The notes below the pieces were generated by a model. The model worked only from the letters and a program-made list of their open reading frames with translations, ran no database searches and had not been told where the DNA came from. Shown here piece after piece: positions 48,217-57,623 of a DNA stretch of 64,000 nucleotides (the stretch's first letter is position 1; each line of letters begins with the position of its first letter). The position numbers and the translations under genes were made by a program. This stretch comes from an uncultured Bacteroides sp. (GTDB taxonomy: Bacteria; Bacillota; Clostridia; Lachnospirales; Lachnospiraceae): the NCBI GenBank assembly GCA_945913015.1, contig CAMECH010000001.1, positions 1 through 64,000 on the forward strand. The letters run 5' to 3'.

Positions 48217-49185
48217 TCATAATGCACGTTCACCGACATATATGCCCTGAACCACAATCCTTCGCTCCCCGTCACTTGTGCATGTTGAAAATGTCACAAC
48301 CTGTGATGCCTGTGACACATCAACCTTTGTATCATATAAAGAATATGATTTCACAGTGCCTGCATATTCCTGCAGCTGCTGAGGAGTTTTGAAATTACAG
48401 GTATATACATACCCTTGCGGGTCATTTTCAAATGCGGAAAAAATCCTGTACTCACGCACTTTATCACCGGTGTATATATAAAATACGTCATTACCCGACT
48501 GATTATAGAACGACTCGTTTTTGTAATTGGTAAGTCCGGCAAACATGCTTCCGTTCTTCATGTTATGACCGTATATTATGACATTGGAACCCGATATTCC
48601 GTTTTCTATGCGTGAATCGATAAACAGTGCACCGGCGCCATTGTATACTTTATTAAATGTATGGTTGAGATAATATTCATTATCCGTGCCCTGTACTATC
48701 GGAAGTCTTAAATCAATCGACGGTATATACAGATACCCCTGTCCTTCCGGATTGATTGCAAGAAGCGCATCATGGTCATATACAAACGGAAGTGCTTCAC
48801 TTCCCTCCTGATTACTGTCTTTGCTTCCGTCACCGGTTGCCTTCTCTACCGGAACAAGTACCGATTCTCCGATGCTCTCATAAATATCGACACCCTTCTT
48901 GTATTCCAGAAAAATGTCAGCAAGCATATATACTGCCACAATAAATGTAATTGCCGCAGCCACCAATATAAAATATCTTATTATATCGATGCCTTTTGAC
49001 TTTTTCTTATCTGTGTCTTCGTCATATCCGTCATCATCCTGGTCATCTTCGTTCCAGAAGTCATCCTCATCGTCCACGGACTCTGCATCATGTCCGTCCT
49101 GTGCAGCGTTCTCTGCATTCTCTTCAAATGTAACATCCTCAAGATCAAGTTCATCATTTGGATAATCTTTGGTGCCGCGAGCCAT
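48217..49185 (-). CDS. Class B sortase
   Basis: 322 aa; acidic N-terminus, TM, SIDLRLPIVQGTDNEYYLNHTFN, NVIIYGHNMKNGSMFAGLTNY, catalytic VVTFSTCTSDGERRIVVQG. Confidence 0.9.
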   Translation of the reverse strand: MARGTKDYPNDELDLEDVTFEENAENAAQDGHDAESVDDEDDFWNEDDQDDDGYDEDTDKKKSKGIDIIRYFILVAAAITFIVAVYMLADIFLEYKKGVDIYESIGESVLVPVEKATGDGSKDSNQEGSEALPFVYDHDALLAINPEGQGYLYIPSIDLRLPIVQGTDNEYYLNHTFNKVYNGAGALFIDSRIENGISGSNVIIYGHNMKNGSMFAGLTNYKNESFYNQSGNDVFYIYTGDKVREYRIFSAFENDPQGYVYTCNFKTPQQLQEYAGTVKSYSLYDTKVDVSQASQVVTFSTCTSDGERRIVVQGIYVGERAL

Positions 49186-49230
49186 AATTCTTCCCCCATT
49201 ATGCCTGAAATTAATTAAAAATCTGCCTGA

Positions 49231-50094
49231 TTAAGCTTTTCCTACAGAACCGAACAGCTCCATTTTCTCCTTAACGGTTGCCTTAATTGCTTCCGCACCC
49301 GGAGCAAGCAGCTTTCTTGGGTCAAATCCCTTACCCTGAAGGTCCTTGCCTTCCTCAATATACTTACGTGTTGCCGCTGCAAATGAAAGCTGGCATTCCG
49401 TATTTACATTAATCTTGGCAACGCCGAGAGAAATTGCCTTTTTAATCATATCCTCAGGAATTCCGGTACCGCCGTGAAGAACCAGTGGCATGTCACCTGT
49501 CTTCTCCTTAATTGCAGCAAGCGTATCAAAACTTAATCCTGCCCAGTTTGCAGGGTACTTGCCATGAATATTGCCGATTCCTGCAGCAAGCATTGTGACT
49601 CCGAGGTCTGCAATCATCTTGCACTCATTAGGGTCTGCACATTCTCCCATGCCGATAACGCCGTCTTCTTCGCCTCCGATTGAACCGACCTCCGCTTCAA
49701 GTGACATTCCTTTTTCAGCACAAATCTTTATCAGTTCCTTTGTCTTTTCAACATTTTCCTCAATAGGATAGTGTGAACCGTCAAACATAATTGATGAAAA
49801 TCCTGCTTCAATGCACTTATAGCAGCCTTCGTATGTTCCGTGGTCGAGGTGAAGTGCCACAGGGACAGTAATTTTCATTTCCTCAAGCATTCCGTTAACC
49901 ATGCCGACTACTGTCTTAAAGCCTGTCATATACTTTCCCGCACCCTCTGACACACCGAGAATTACCGGTGAATTAAGTTCCTGTGCAGTAAGAAGAATTG
50001 ACTTTGTCCATTCCAGATTATTAATATTAAACTGGCCTACAGCGTACTTTCCATCCCTTGCTTTCTCCAACATGTCCTTAGCTGAAACTAACAT
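49231..50094 (-). CDS. fba: Class II fructose-bisphosphate aldolase
   Basis: MLVSAKDMLEKARDGKYAVGQFNINNLEW; ALHLDHGTYEGCYKCIEAGFSSIMFDGSH; VLHGGTGIPEDMIKKAI; start revised by RBS GGAGGAGTTTATG. Confidence 0.96.
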   Translation of the reverse strand: MLVSAKDMLEKARDGKYAVGQFNINNLEWTKSILLTAQELNSPVILGVSEGAGKYMTGFKTVVGMVNGMLEEMKITVPVALHLDHGTYEGCYKCIEAGFSSIMFDGSHYPIEENVEKTKELIKICAEKGMSLEAEVGSIGGEEDGVIGMGECADPNECKMIADLGVTMLAAGIGNIHGKYPANWAGLSFDTLAAIKEKTGDMPLVLHGGTGIPEDMIKKAISLGVAKINVNTECQLSFAAATRKYIEEGKDLQGKGFDPRKLLAPGAEAIKATVKEKMELFGSVGKA

Positions 50095-50225
50095 AAACTC
50101 CTCCATTCTCCGCCTCATGGCGGTCAACGCTCTAAAGTATATTAATTATACCTCAAATGGCACAAAAATAAAAGTAATAATTCAAAAACACAAAAAAATA
50201 TGATAATATAAATTCATATATTAAA

Positions 50226-50436
50226 CAGGTATTTGCGAAACTCTTCCTTATGCACCGACGGTTGTACAATATAAACAATCCATCGCAGGACACGCTTGCG
50301 CTGCTTGTACCTCGTAGCGGTGCATAATATGCTAAAATACAGCATATAAGCACCGACGGGTACAAAGCATCCTGCTCACGGATTGCTTTATATTGTACAA
50401 CTCGCATTGTTAAAGAATGAGTTTCGCAAATGCCTG
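50226..50436. repeat. Inverted-repeat (MITE-like) element, copy 2
   Basis: Termini CAGGTATTTGCGAAACTC and reverse complement of CAGGCATTTGCGAAACTC; inner arms GTTGTACAATATAAACAATCC/GGATTGCTTTATATTGTACAAC; shares TTTGCGAAACTCTTC and GGTTGTACAA with the 11.85-kb copy. Confidence 0.75.
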
Positions 50437-50449
50437 ATTATAGAAATGT

Positions 50450-50701
50450 ATGAAAGGTATGGTAACATTCATGATGAAATATATGCCGTTTTTTAGTTTT
50501 CTTATGTCTTTTGCGGGACTTTTGCTTCTCTTTTCAGGTGTCATGCGCCTTATTGCCATCAGAAAAGAATTCGCGATGTATTTTGATAAGCGCGACCAGC
50601 TTCCTCCCGACACAAAAGCACAGCGGAAGCGCAAAATAATAATAAGCTGGATACTTGCAGTTTCAGGCATTATCCTCTTTATTCTCTCATATTTTATCTA
50701 A
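50450..50701 (+). CDS. Small membrane protein, two TM helices
   Basis: 83 aa; FFSFLMSFAGLLLLFSGVMRLIA and IIISWILAVSGIILFILSYFI. Confidence 0.6.
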   Translation: MKGMVTFMMKYMPFFSFLMSFAGLLLLFSGVMRLIAIRKEFAMYFDKRDQLPPDTKAQRKRKIIISWILAVSGIILFILSYFI

Positions 50702-50744
50702 AAGTCTGAAAAATCGTAAAGCTGACAAATAAGAACAATAAAAA

Positions 50745-50766
50745 ATCGCCCACTCACATGGGCGAT
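50745..50766. terminator. Short hairpin, possible terminator
   Basis: ATCGCCCA CTCACA TGGGCGAT downstream of the 83-aa ORF. Confidence 0.5.
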
Positions 50767-50956
50767 CAAAAAGGGAGGAGAGCTGCTAACCTACAGCTCA
50801 ATTATGAAAAATGATTTTATCTTACTTGCAGCTTGTATGATGTTATTATATTTTTGAAAAGTGAAGAAACAATGTTTATAATGTTAATTCTTATTTAATG
50901 AAATATGAACAATATATGAACACGCAGTATAAATATTTTGAGACGGAGGGAACAAG

Positions 50957-51988
50957 GTGAACGAAGCAATTACTTACAAATGTCCCGGATGCGGTGCCGC
51001 AATGGTATTCAATCCGGACACGCAGGAACTATCCTGTCCATACTGTTTTACAACCTACAAGGTTGATGACTATTTAAAAGAATCCGCAGAGAGCAGCAAT
51101 GACGATGAACCCACACAGGATATGAAAATTTACCACTGCACAAGCTGCGGTGCCGAACTTGTATCCGATGAATTCACTTCTGCCACAATATGCGGTTTCT
51201 GCGGCAATCCGACACTTGTTTCGGACCGCCTGAAAGGAAAATTTACACCTTCGCTTATAATTCCGTTCAAGCTTGATAAAGCGGCTGCATCCCAGGCATT
51301 TGTGAACTGGGCAAAAAAAGGTCTTCTGACCCCGGGTGATTTCCGCTCGGACAGTACAATTGAAAAACTCAGCGGAATATATGTACCGTTCTGGTTCTAT
51401 GATGTCCATTCAACCAATTATATGCACGGCACAGGACTTCGGGTAAGGACAGAAGACCATTCTGACCACTACTACACAGTCACTGACTATTATGACGTGG
51501 TACGCAGTATCGAGGCTGATTTTATAAGAGTTCCTGCCGACGCTTCAGCAAAAATGGCTGACGGTGATATGGATAAGCTTGAGCCTTTTGATTACTCAGA
51601 GCTTCGCAAATTTGAAATGCCGTATCTGTCAGGATATCTTTCCGAGCGCTATAATTATACCGCTGACGACATGAAGAACCGCATTTATAAGCGCACTGAC
51701 AAATACATAACAGAGTCCACAACAGAATGTCTTGCCGGATACTCTTCCATATCAGGCCGTACCGACTCGCCGCAGTCACAGGTTGTTAAAGATGAGTATG
51801 CCCTTCTTCCTGTGTGGATGCTTAATTATCATTACAAAGATAAAGATTACACATTTTTAATGAACGGGCAGACCGGAAGAATAGTTGCGACACGCCCAAT
51901 AAGCAATGCCCGCACAGCAGCTGCATTTGTCATATCATTTATTATTGTACTGATAATCGCCATGATTGGAGGTGTAATCTTATGGTAG
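50957..51988 (+). CDS. Zinc-ribbon (TFIIB-like) domain membrane protein
   Basis: Two CxxC pairs: YKCPGCGAAMVFNPDTQELSCPYCFTTY and YHCTSCGAELVSDEFTSATICGFCGNP; C-terminal TM. Confidence 0.85.
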   Translation: MNEAITYKCPGCGAAMVFNPDTQELSCPYCFTTYKVDDYLKESAESSNDDEPTQDMKIYHCTSCGAELVSDEFTSATICGFCGNPTLVSDRLKGKFTPSLIIPFKLDKAAASQAFVNWAKKGLLTPGDFRSDSTIEKLSGIYVPFWFYDVHSTNYMHGTGLRVRTEDHSDHYYTVTDYYDVVRSIEADFIRVPADASAKMADGDMDKLEPFDYSELRKFEMPYLSGYLSERYNYTADDMKNRIYKRTDKYITESTTECLAGYSSISGRTDSPQSQVVKDEYALLPVWMLNYHYKDKDYTFLMNGQTGRIVATRPISNARTAAAFVISFIIVLIIAMIGGVILW

Positions 51989-52842
51989 AAAAATCCGTAT
52001 CCTTCAGATTTAAATCGATAAGCCGGCTTTTGGTATGTCTGATTGCCGCAGTATTTTTCTGTATATTCTGCGGTTTTGACAGCTCGCAGCAGAAAGTGTA
52101 CGACAATGCAGGAATTCTTACCGATTCACAAGAAGCCAAACTGCAGAAAAAATGTGTTGAATATGCAGAAAAGGCAAAAACTGACATTATTATATTAACT
52201 GCCGAAAACACTACCAAAAAATCTTCTATGCAGTATACAGAAGACTTTTTCATGGCTCATGACTTCGGATATGATAAACTGCACGGAGACGGCGTTATCA
52301 TGCTGATAGATATGCACAACCGTGAAATATGGATTTCCACTTCGGGCAATGCCATTAAATATCTTTCCGACAAGCGAATCGACAACATCGTTACAAGTGT
52401 AACAGGCAAATTGTCAAATGGTAACTACTATGATGCCTGCACGGTTTTTATTGAGAAAACTGCCGATTACATGACTTATCTTCCTTCCTCGTCAGATGCC
52501 GGCGGTAACGGCAGCACATCAACCGTACATGATGCTGCATCGCTCACCGAGAAGCTGTTTTACGCATTTCCTGTAAAGCTTGCCATAGCTGCTGCTGTTG
52601 CAATTGTCATTACATTTATACTTCGTTCCCAGAACAAAGCAGCAATGGCAGTCGACAACCACAGGTATATGCGTGAGCACAAGTATATCATACGTGAACA
52701 GCGCGACAGATTTATCCGCTCTACACGCGTCCGCCATGAAAAAGCAAGCAGTAGCAGCGGCGGAGGCGGAGGACACCGCGGAGGCTCTTCACACCACGGC
52801 AGCGGCGGTCATTCATTTGGCGGAGGCGGTGGAAAATTTTAG
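51982..52842 (+). CDS. TPM domain-containing protein (YgcG-like)
   Basis: 286 aa; signal/TM, VYDNAGILTDSQEAKLQKKCVEYAEKAKTDIIILTAEN, Gly/Ser/His-rich C-terminus GGGGGHRGGSSHHGSGGHSFGGGGGKF. Confidence 0.88.
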   Translation: MVEKSVSFRFKSISRLLVCLIAAVFFCIFCGFDSSQQKVYDNAGILTDSQEAKLQKKCVEYAEKAKTDIIILTAENTTKKSSMQYTEDFFMAHDFGYDKLHGDGVIMLIDMHNREIWISTSGNAIKYLSDKRIDNIVTSVTGKLSNGNYYDACTVFIEKTADYMTYLPSSSDAGGNGSTSTVHDAASLTEKLFYAFPVKLAIAAAVAIVITFILRSQNKAAMAVDNHRYMREHKYIIREQRDRFIRSTRVRHEKASSSSGGGGGHRGGSSHHGSGGHSFGGGGGKF

Positions 52843-52953
52843 CCTGCACACTTTTTTGACACACGCTGTCGTATGCTGTACAATATTTATTATCAATGGC
52901 GCAGACTGTGCCAATTTCTTGATGTGCCGCCGGGCACAGGAATGGAGTATTTC

Positions 52954-54306
52954 ATGGGAAAATATTTTGGAACCGATGGTTTCCGCGGGGAAGCCAATGT
53001 CACTCTTACTGTTGAGCACGCATTTAAAATAGGTCGTTTTCTTGGATGGTATTACGGCAAAAACCATGAAGACGGAAAAGCCAAAATTGTAATCGGCAAG
53101 GATACCAGACGAAGCAGCTATATGTTTGAATATTCGCTTGTATCAGGTCTTACGGCATCCGGTGCCGATGCATATCTTCTTCATGTAACAACAACACCAA
53201 GTGTTTCTTATGTTACGCGCACGGAGGATTTTGACTGCGGCATCATGATTTCCGCAAGCCACAACCCGTTTTATGACAACGGAATAAAGCTCATTAATGA
53301 CAAAGGCGAGAAGATGCGCGAGGATGTTATTCTTGAGATTGAGAAATATCTTGACGGCGATTATTCTGATATTCCGCTTGCAACACATGAAAAAATCGGC
53401 TGTACAATTGATTACGCAGCAGGCCGTAACCGCTACATGGGATATCTTATGTCACTTGCCGTATACTCATTCAAGGGTATGCGCGTAGGCCTCGACTTAG
53501 CAAACGGAAGCGCATGGTCACTTGCAAAGGGAGTATTTGATGCCCTCGGTGCAAAGACATATGTAATTCACGCAGAACCTGACGGAACCAATATTAATAC
53601 CAACTGTGGTTCAACTCATATCGAAAGTCTTCAGGAACTTGTAAGAAGAGAACATCTCGATGTAGGCTTTGCATATGACGGAGATGCTGACCGATGCCTG
53701 TGCGTTGATGAAACAGGCGAAGTAATCAACGGAGATTTAATTCTTTACATATACGGCTGCTACATGAAGGAGCGCGGAAAGCTTCTCAACAATAAAATTG
53801 TAACAACGGTCATGTCCAATTTCGGTCTTTACAAAGCATTGGATGCAGTCGGAATAGAATATGAGAAAACTCAGGTCGGCGACAAATATGTATACGAAAA
53901 TATGTCCCAGAACGGTCACAGAATCGGCGGCGAGCAGTCAGGACATATTATTTTCAGTAAATATGCAACAACCGGCGACGGCATTTTAACTTCATTAAAG
54001 ATGATGGAGGTTATGATTGCAAAGAAGAAATCTCTCCACCAGCTTGCAATGCCTGTTACTATTTATCCGCAGGTTTTAAAGAATATCAAAGTTATTGACA
54101 AAGCTGCTGCCCAGAATGACCCTGATGTTCAGGCTGCAGTGCAGGCAGTTGCCGATAAGCTTGGCAACGACGGAAGAATCCTTGTACGTGAGAGCGGAAC
54201 CGAGCCGCTTGTACGTGTAATGGTTGAAGCAGGAACACACGAAACCTGTGAAGAATATGTTGACAGTGTTATTAATGTAATTAAAGAAAAAGGATATGCA
54301 ATCTGA
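52954..54306 (+). CDS. glmM: Phosphoglucosamine mutase/phosphomannomutase family protein (GlmM-like)
   Basis: MGKYFGTDGFRGEANVTLTVEHAFKIG, GIMISASHNPFYDNGIKLI, AYDGDADRCLCVDETG, RESGTEPLVRVMVEA; start revised by RBS GGAG. Confidence 0.88.
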   Translation: MGKYFGTDGFRGEANVTLTVEHAFKIGRFLGWYYGKNHEDGKAKIVIGKDTRRSSYMFEYSLVSGLTASGADAYLLHVTTTPSVSYVTRTEDFDCGIMISASHNPFYDNGIKLINDKGEKMREDVILEIEKYLDGDYSDIPLATHEKIGCTIDYAAGRNRYMGYLMSLAVYSFKGMRVGLDLANGSAWSLAKGVFDALGAKTYVIHAEPDGTNINTNCGSTHIESLQELVRREHLDVGFAYDGDADRCLCVDETGEVINGDLILYIYGCYMKERGKLLNNKIVTTVMSNFGLYKALDAVGIEYEKTQVGDKYVYENMSQNGHRIGGEQSGHIIFSKYATTGDGILTSLKMMEVMIAKKKSLHQLAMPVTIYPQVLKNIKVIDKAAAQNDPDVQAAVQAVADKLGNDGRILVRESGTEPLVRVMVEAGTHETCEEYVDSVINVIKEKGYAI

Positions 54307-55439
54307 TGCACATACTTAAATCAACACCAATTGAGGACGGCTTTTTTATGCCGGCTGAATATGATAAACATTACGGCTGTATAATGATATGGCCTGAACG
54401 CTCTGATTCATGGAGTTTCGGCGGATATGCGGCACGCAGGACATTTGTACAGATTGCCTCTGCCATCGCAGAATCCGAGAAGGTAATTGTCTGTGCCAGC
54501 TACAAGCAGTACGAGAATGCAAGGCAGATGCTTCCGCCGAATATCCGTGTGGTTGAAATGTCAAACAACGATGCATGGGCACGTGATTATGCCCCAACTT
54601 TTGTAGTAAATGCCGATGGTGTTTTAAGAGGCATCAACTGGTATTTCAACGCTTGGGGCGGCCTTGTTGACGGACTTTATTTCCCGTGGGACAAGGACAA
54701 CGCTATGGCATTAAAGCTGTGTGACATGCTTGATGCCGATGCATATGATGCGCAGGATTTTGTGCTTGAAGGAGGCTCAATCCATGTTGACGGCGACGGC
54801 ACTGCCATGGTAACCAAAACCTGCCTTTTAAGTGCCGGACGTAATCCGTCAATGAATATGGATGAAATTGAGCAAAAGCTCAAAGAATATCTTAATGTAC
54901 AAAAAGTTCTGTGGCTTCCCTGCGGTGTATACAATGACGAAACCAATGAGCATGTTGACAACATATGCGCTTTCACAAGTCCCGGACATGTTGTACTCGG
55001 AATGCCTGATGACACAAATGATGTTCAATATGCTATGTCACAAAGCTGTCTTGAGTACCTTATGAATGAGACCGATGCCAAAGGCCGTAAAATTCAGGTT
55101 CACACTCTTCCGATGCCGGTTCCGGTATTCGTTACGCCTACGGAATGCGACGGTCTTGACAATATGGCTTTTGAGCCTACCCGGACAGCCGGTGAACGTC
55201 TTGCAGCATCGTATATTAATTTTTATATTTCAAACAATGCAATTATAATGCCGGGTTTTGGCAATCCGGATAACGAAGATGATGCCAACCATAAGAATGA
55301 CCGAAGGGCAAAGGAAATTCTCCAAAAGCTTTTCCCAAAACGGCGCATAATTCAGATTTACACAAGGGAAATCCTCATCGGAGGCGGAAATATTCACTGT
55401 ATGACACAGCAGATACCGGCATTCAGGCGTTTTGAATAA
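54306..55439 (+). CDS. aguA: Agmatine deiminase
   Basis: 377 aa; YGCIMIWPERSDSW, WARDYAPTFVVN, VLEGGSIHVDGDGTAMVT, GGGNIHCMTQQIP. Confidence 0.96.
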   Translation: MHILKSTPIEDGFFMPAEYDKHYGCIMIWPERSDSWSFGGYAARRTFVQIASAIAESEKVIVCASYKQYENARQMLPPNIRVVEMSNNDAWARDYAPTFVVNADGVLRGINWYFNAWGGLVDGLYFPWDKDNAMALKLCDMLDADAYDAQDFVLEGGSIHVDGDGTAMVTKTCLLSAGRNPSMNMDEIEQKLKEYLNVQKVLWLPCGVYNDETNEHVDNICAFTSPGHVVLGMPDDTNDVQYAMSQSCLEYLMNETDAKGRKIQVHTLPMPVPVFVTPTECDGLDNMAFEPTRTAGERLAASYINFYISNNAIIMPGFGNPDNEDDANHKNDRRAKEILQKLFPKRRIIQIYTREILIGGGNIHCMTQQIPAFRRFE

Positions 55440-55480
55440 CCGACCGCTGTACGCTATTAATTTCAGAAACGGAGACAACA

Positions 55481-56362
55481 ATGAGAAATGTTACAGTTGC
55501 CGCAGTGCAGATGCGCTGCAACAAAGATATTTCAAAAAGTATAGCAAAAGCTGATTCCCTCGTGCGGAAGGCAGCCTCCTGCGGAGCCAATATTATCCTG
55601 CTTCCTGAGCTGTTTGAGACAACATATTTCTGTCAGGAGCGCAACTACGAATACTATAAGCTTGCTACAACTGTAGAAGAAAATGCCGCGATTAATCATT
55701 TTAAAAAAGTGGCCGAAAAGCTACACGTAGTTCTTCCGATAAGTTTCTATGAGAAAGCCGGAAACACTACATTTAATTCGGTTGCCATTATTGATGCCGA
55801 CGGTACGGTTCTTGGAACATACAGAAAGACTCATATTCCTGATGACCACTACTATCAGGAGAAATTCTACTTTACCCCCGGCGATACCGGTTTTAAGGTC
55901 TGGGACACAGCCTATGCCAAAATCGGTGTAGGAATCTGCTGGGATCAGTGGTTTCCCGAAAGTGCACGCTGCATGGCACTCGATGGTGCAGAGCTTCTTT
56001 TCTATCCTACGGCAATCGGCTCAGAACCTATCCTTGAATGTGACAGTATGCCTCACTGGCGAAGAGTTATGCAGGGACATTCGGCAGCCAATATTATGCC
56101 GCTCATTGCCGCAAACCGAATCGGAATAGAAGAGGTTATTCCTTCCAAAGAAAATGGCAAGCAGCATTCATCTCTCGCCTTCTACGGTTCTTCATTCATT
56201 ACCAATGAAACCGGCGAGGTTGTAGAGAAAATGGATGACCGCACAGTCGAAGGCATCATCATTCATACATTTGACCTTGATGCAATTTATGATATGCGTC
56301 TTAGCTGGGGACTGTTCCGTGACCGCAGACCTGAGATGTATTCTTCCCTTAACAAAATATAA
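55481..56362 (+). CDS. aguB: N-carbamoylputrescine amidase
   Basis: 293 aa; nitrilase triad LLPELFETTYFC, TYRKTHIPDDHYYQEKFYFTPG, GVGICWDQWFPESARCMAL. Confidence 0.96.
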   Translation: MRNVTVAAVQMRCNKDISKSIAKADSLVRKAASCGANIILLPELFETTYFCQERNYEYYKLATTVEENAAINHFKKVAEKLHVVLPISFYEKAGNTTFNSVAIIDADGTVLGTYRKTHIPDDHYYQEKFYFTPGDTGFKVWDTAYAKIGVGICWDQWFPESARCMALDGAELLFYPTAIGSEPILECDSMPHWRRVMQGHSAANIMPLIAANRIGIEEVIPSKENGKQHSSLAFYGSSFITNETGEVVEKMDDRTVEGIIIHTFDLDAIYDMRLSWGLFRDRRPEMYSSLNKI

Positions 56363-56390
56363 CTCAAAACTTTCGCCGCTGGGCGCCATT

Positions 56391-56430
56391 AAAAAGGCAG
56401 ACGAGAATTTTCTTTTCCCGTCTGCCTTTT
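56391..56430. terminator. Terminator hairpin
   Basis: AAAAAGGCAGACGAGAATTTTCTTTTCCCGTCTGCCTTTT between convergent genes. Confidence 0.75.
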
Positions 56431-56857
56431 AATTACATTTTTTTATCTCCATGCTTACGCAGCATTCCGACACAATCCGGCAATTCGATTCTATTGAGTA
56501 GTCCAAAAAAATCTTTATTTCGTCATCCTCGAAGATTATGTCTGCTTCCCTTGTGTAAATGCCCATATCAACCGCACCAAACGGCGTCTCGTAAAACGTA
56601 TGCCTCTTTTCGCCCGCCTTAAATTCCATATGTGCGGTAACAGGTCCCTTTTTCGTTATCTCAACGCGTGCGTCCTTTGGGTATATCTTAACAAGATTTT
56701 CTGTCATTCGGGATTCTCCCTCAAACATTTCCTCATATCTGATATAAATATTTCCGTTTACTTCATTGATTTTACCGATATAATCAACCTCAATACAGTC
56801 TTTTAATTCATCATCCCTTGACTCGGATTTTACTTTAACTATAACCTTATCTGACAT
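56429..56857 (-). CDS. DUF1934 (YwiB-like) beta-barrel protein
   Basis: 142 aa; YIRYEEMF...VKIYPKDARVEITKKGPVTAHMEFKAGEKRHTFYETPFGAVDMGIYTREADI. Confidence 0.85.
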   Translation of the reverse strand: MSDKVIVKVKSESRDDELKDCIEVDYIGKINEVNGNIYIRYEEMFEGESRMTENLVKIYPKDARVEITKKGPVTAHMEFKAGEKRHTFYETPFGAVDMGIYTREADIIFEDDEIKIFLDYSIESNCRIVSECCVSMEIKKCN

Positions 56858-56874
56858 GTTTACCTCATCTCCTG

Positions 56875-57534
56875 CTATTGCGTCACATATTTATTCAGAA
56901 ATTTAAGAATCCTGAATCGCACCTTAATGTCTGTTGCGTCCTGACCACAGATATCCGACTGTGGATTTGTAATCATTTGGTATTCTTCCTCCGTAAGCAC
57001 CTGCTTAAGCGCTTCTTTTGACTCGTCTGTCATTGATGCATGCGTCGCATCCTCAAAGCAGAGAGGCGGATAAAGCACACACCACCAATTATGCCCCTTC
57101 GCACTTCCAATGTCAATGCGGTATGCTTCATAAAGACCGGCAGGAAGTGTTACCTCACCATATGCTCTTACTGGAAAATGTGTCCTTTCAAAGTACGCTT
57201 TTACGTCATAATCAAAACCGCTTTCAGCAATTATATTGCGTGCTGTTGCAGTAATACCGAATTCATTGCCTGCAATAATACTGCGGGACTTTTCAATAGA
57301 ATCACTTCCTGCAAGCAGAGGTTCAAGATAGCTGATTACAGCGTCCCTCACCTTAAGTTTGAGCTCCTGGTCTGCCTCGCCATCACTGTTTGCCCTCACA
57401 TGAAATCTTATTATTTCACCGGCAATTTTTTCCTGCATCTCCAGCCTTTTCTGTGCCTTGCATAACGCTGCCGACACAAGCACCGCAATAAAAACACAAA
57501 TCACAGTAACTGCTATGTAAATATTTCTTTTCAT
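56875..57534 (-). CDS. spoIIR: Stage II sporulation protein R
   Basis: 219 aa; IIRFHVRANSDGEADQELKLKVRDAVISYL; GHNWWCVLYPPLCFED. Confidence 0.95.
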   Translation of the reverse strand: MKRNIYIAVTVICVFIAVLVSAALCKAQKRLEMQEKIAGEIIRFHVRANSDGEADQELKLKVRDAVISYLEPLLAGSDSIEKSRSIIAGNEFGITATARNIIAESGFDYDVKAYFERTHFPVRAYGEVTLPAGLYEAYRIDIGSAKGHNWWCVLYPPLCFEDATHASMTDESKEALKQVLTEEEYQMITNPQSDICGQDATDIKVRFRILKFLNKYVTQ

Positions 57535-57623
57535 AAAATAACCTCCATATGAACATCAAAGATATCATATGGAGATTATTTACATAAAAATTAATTTCAT
57601 TCAGATTGAAAATATATTTATAA

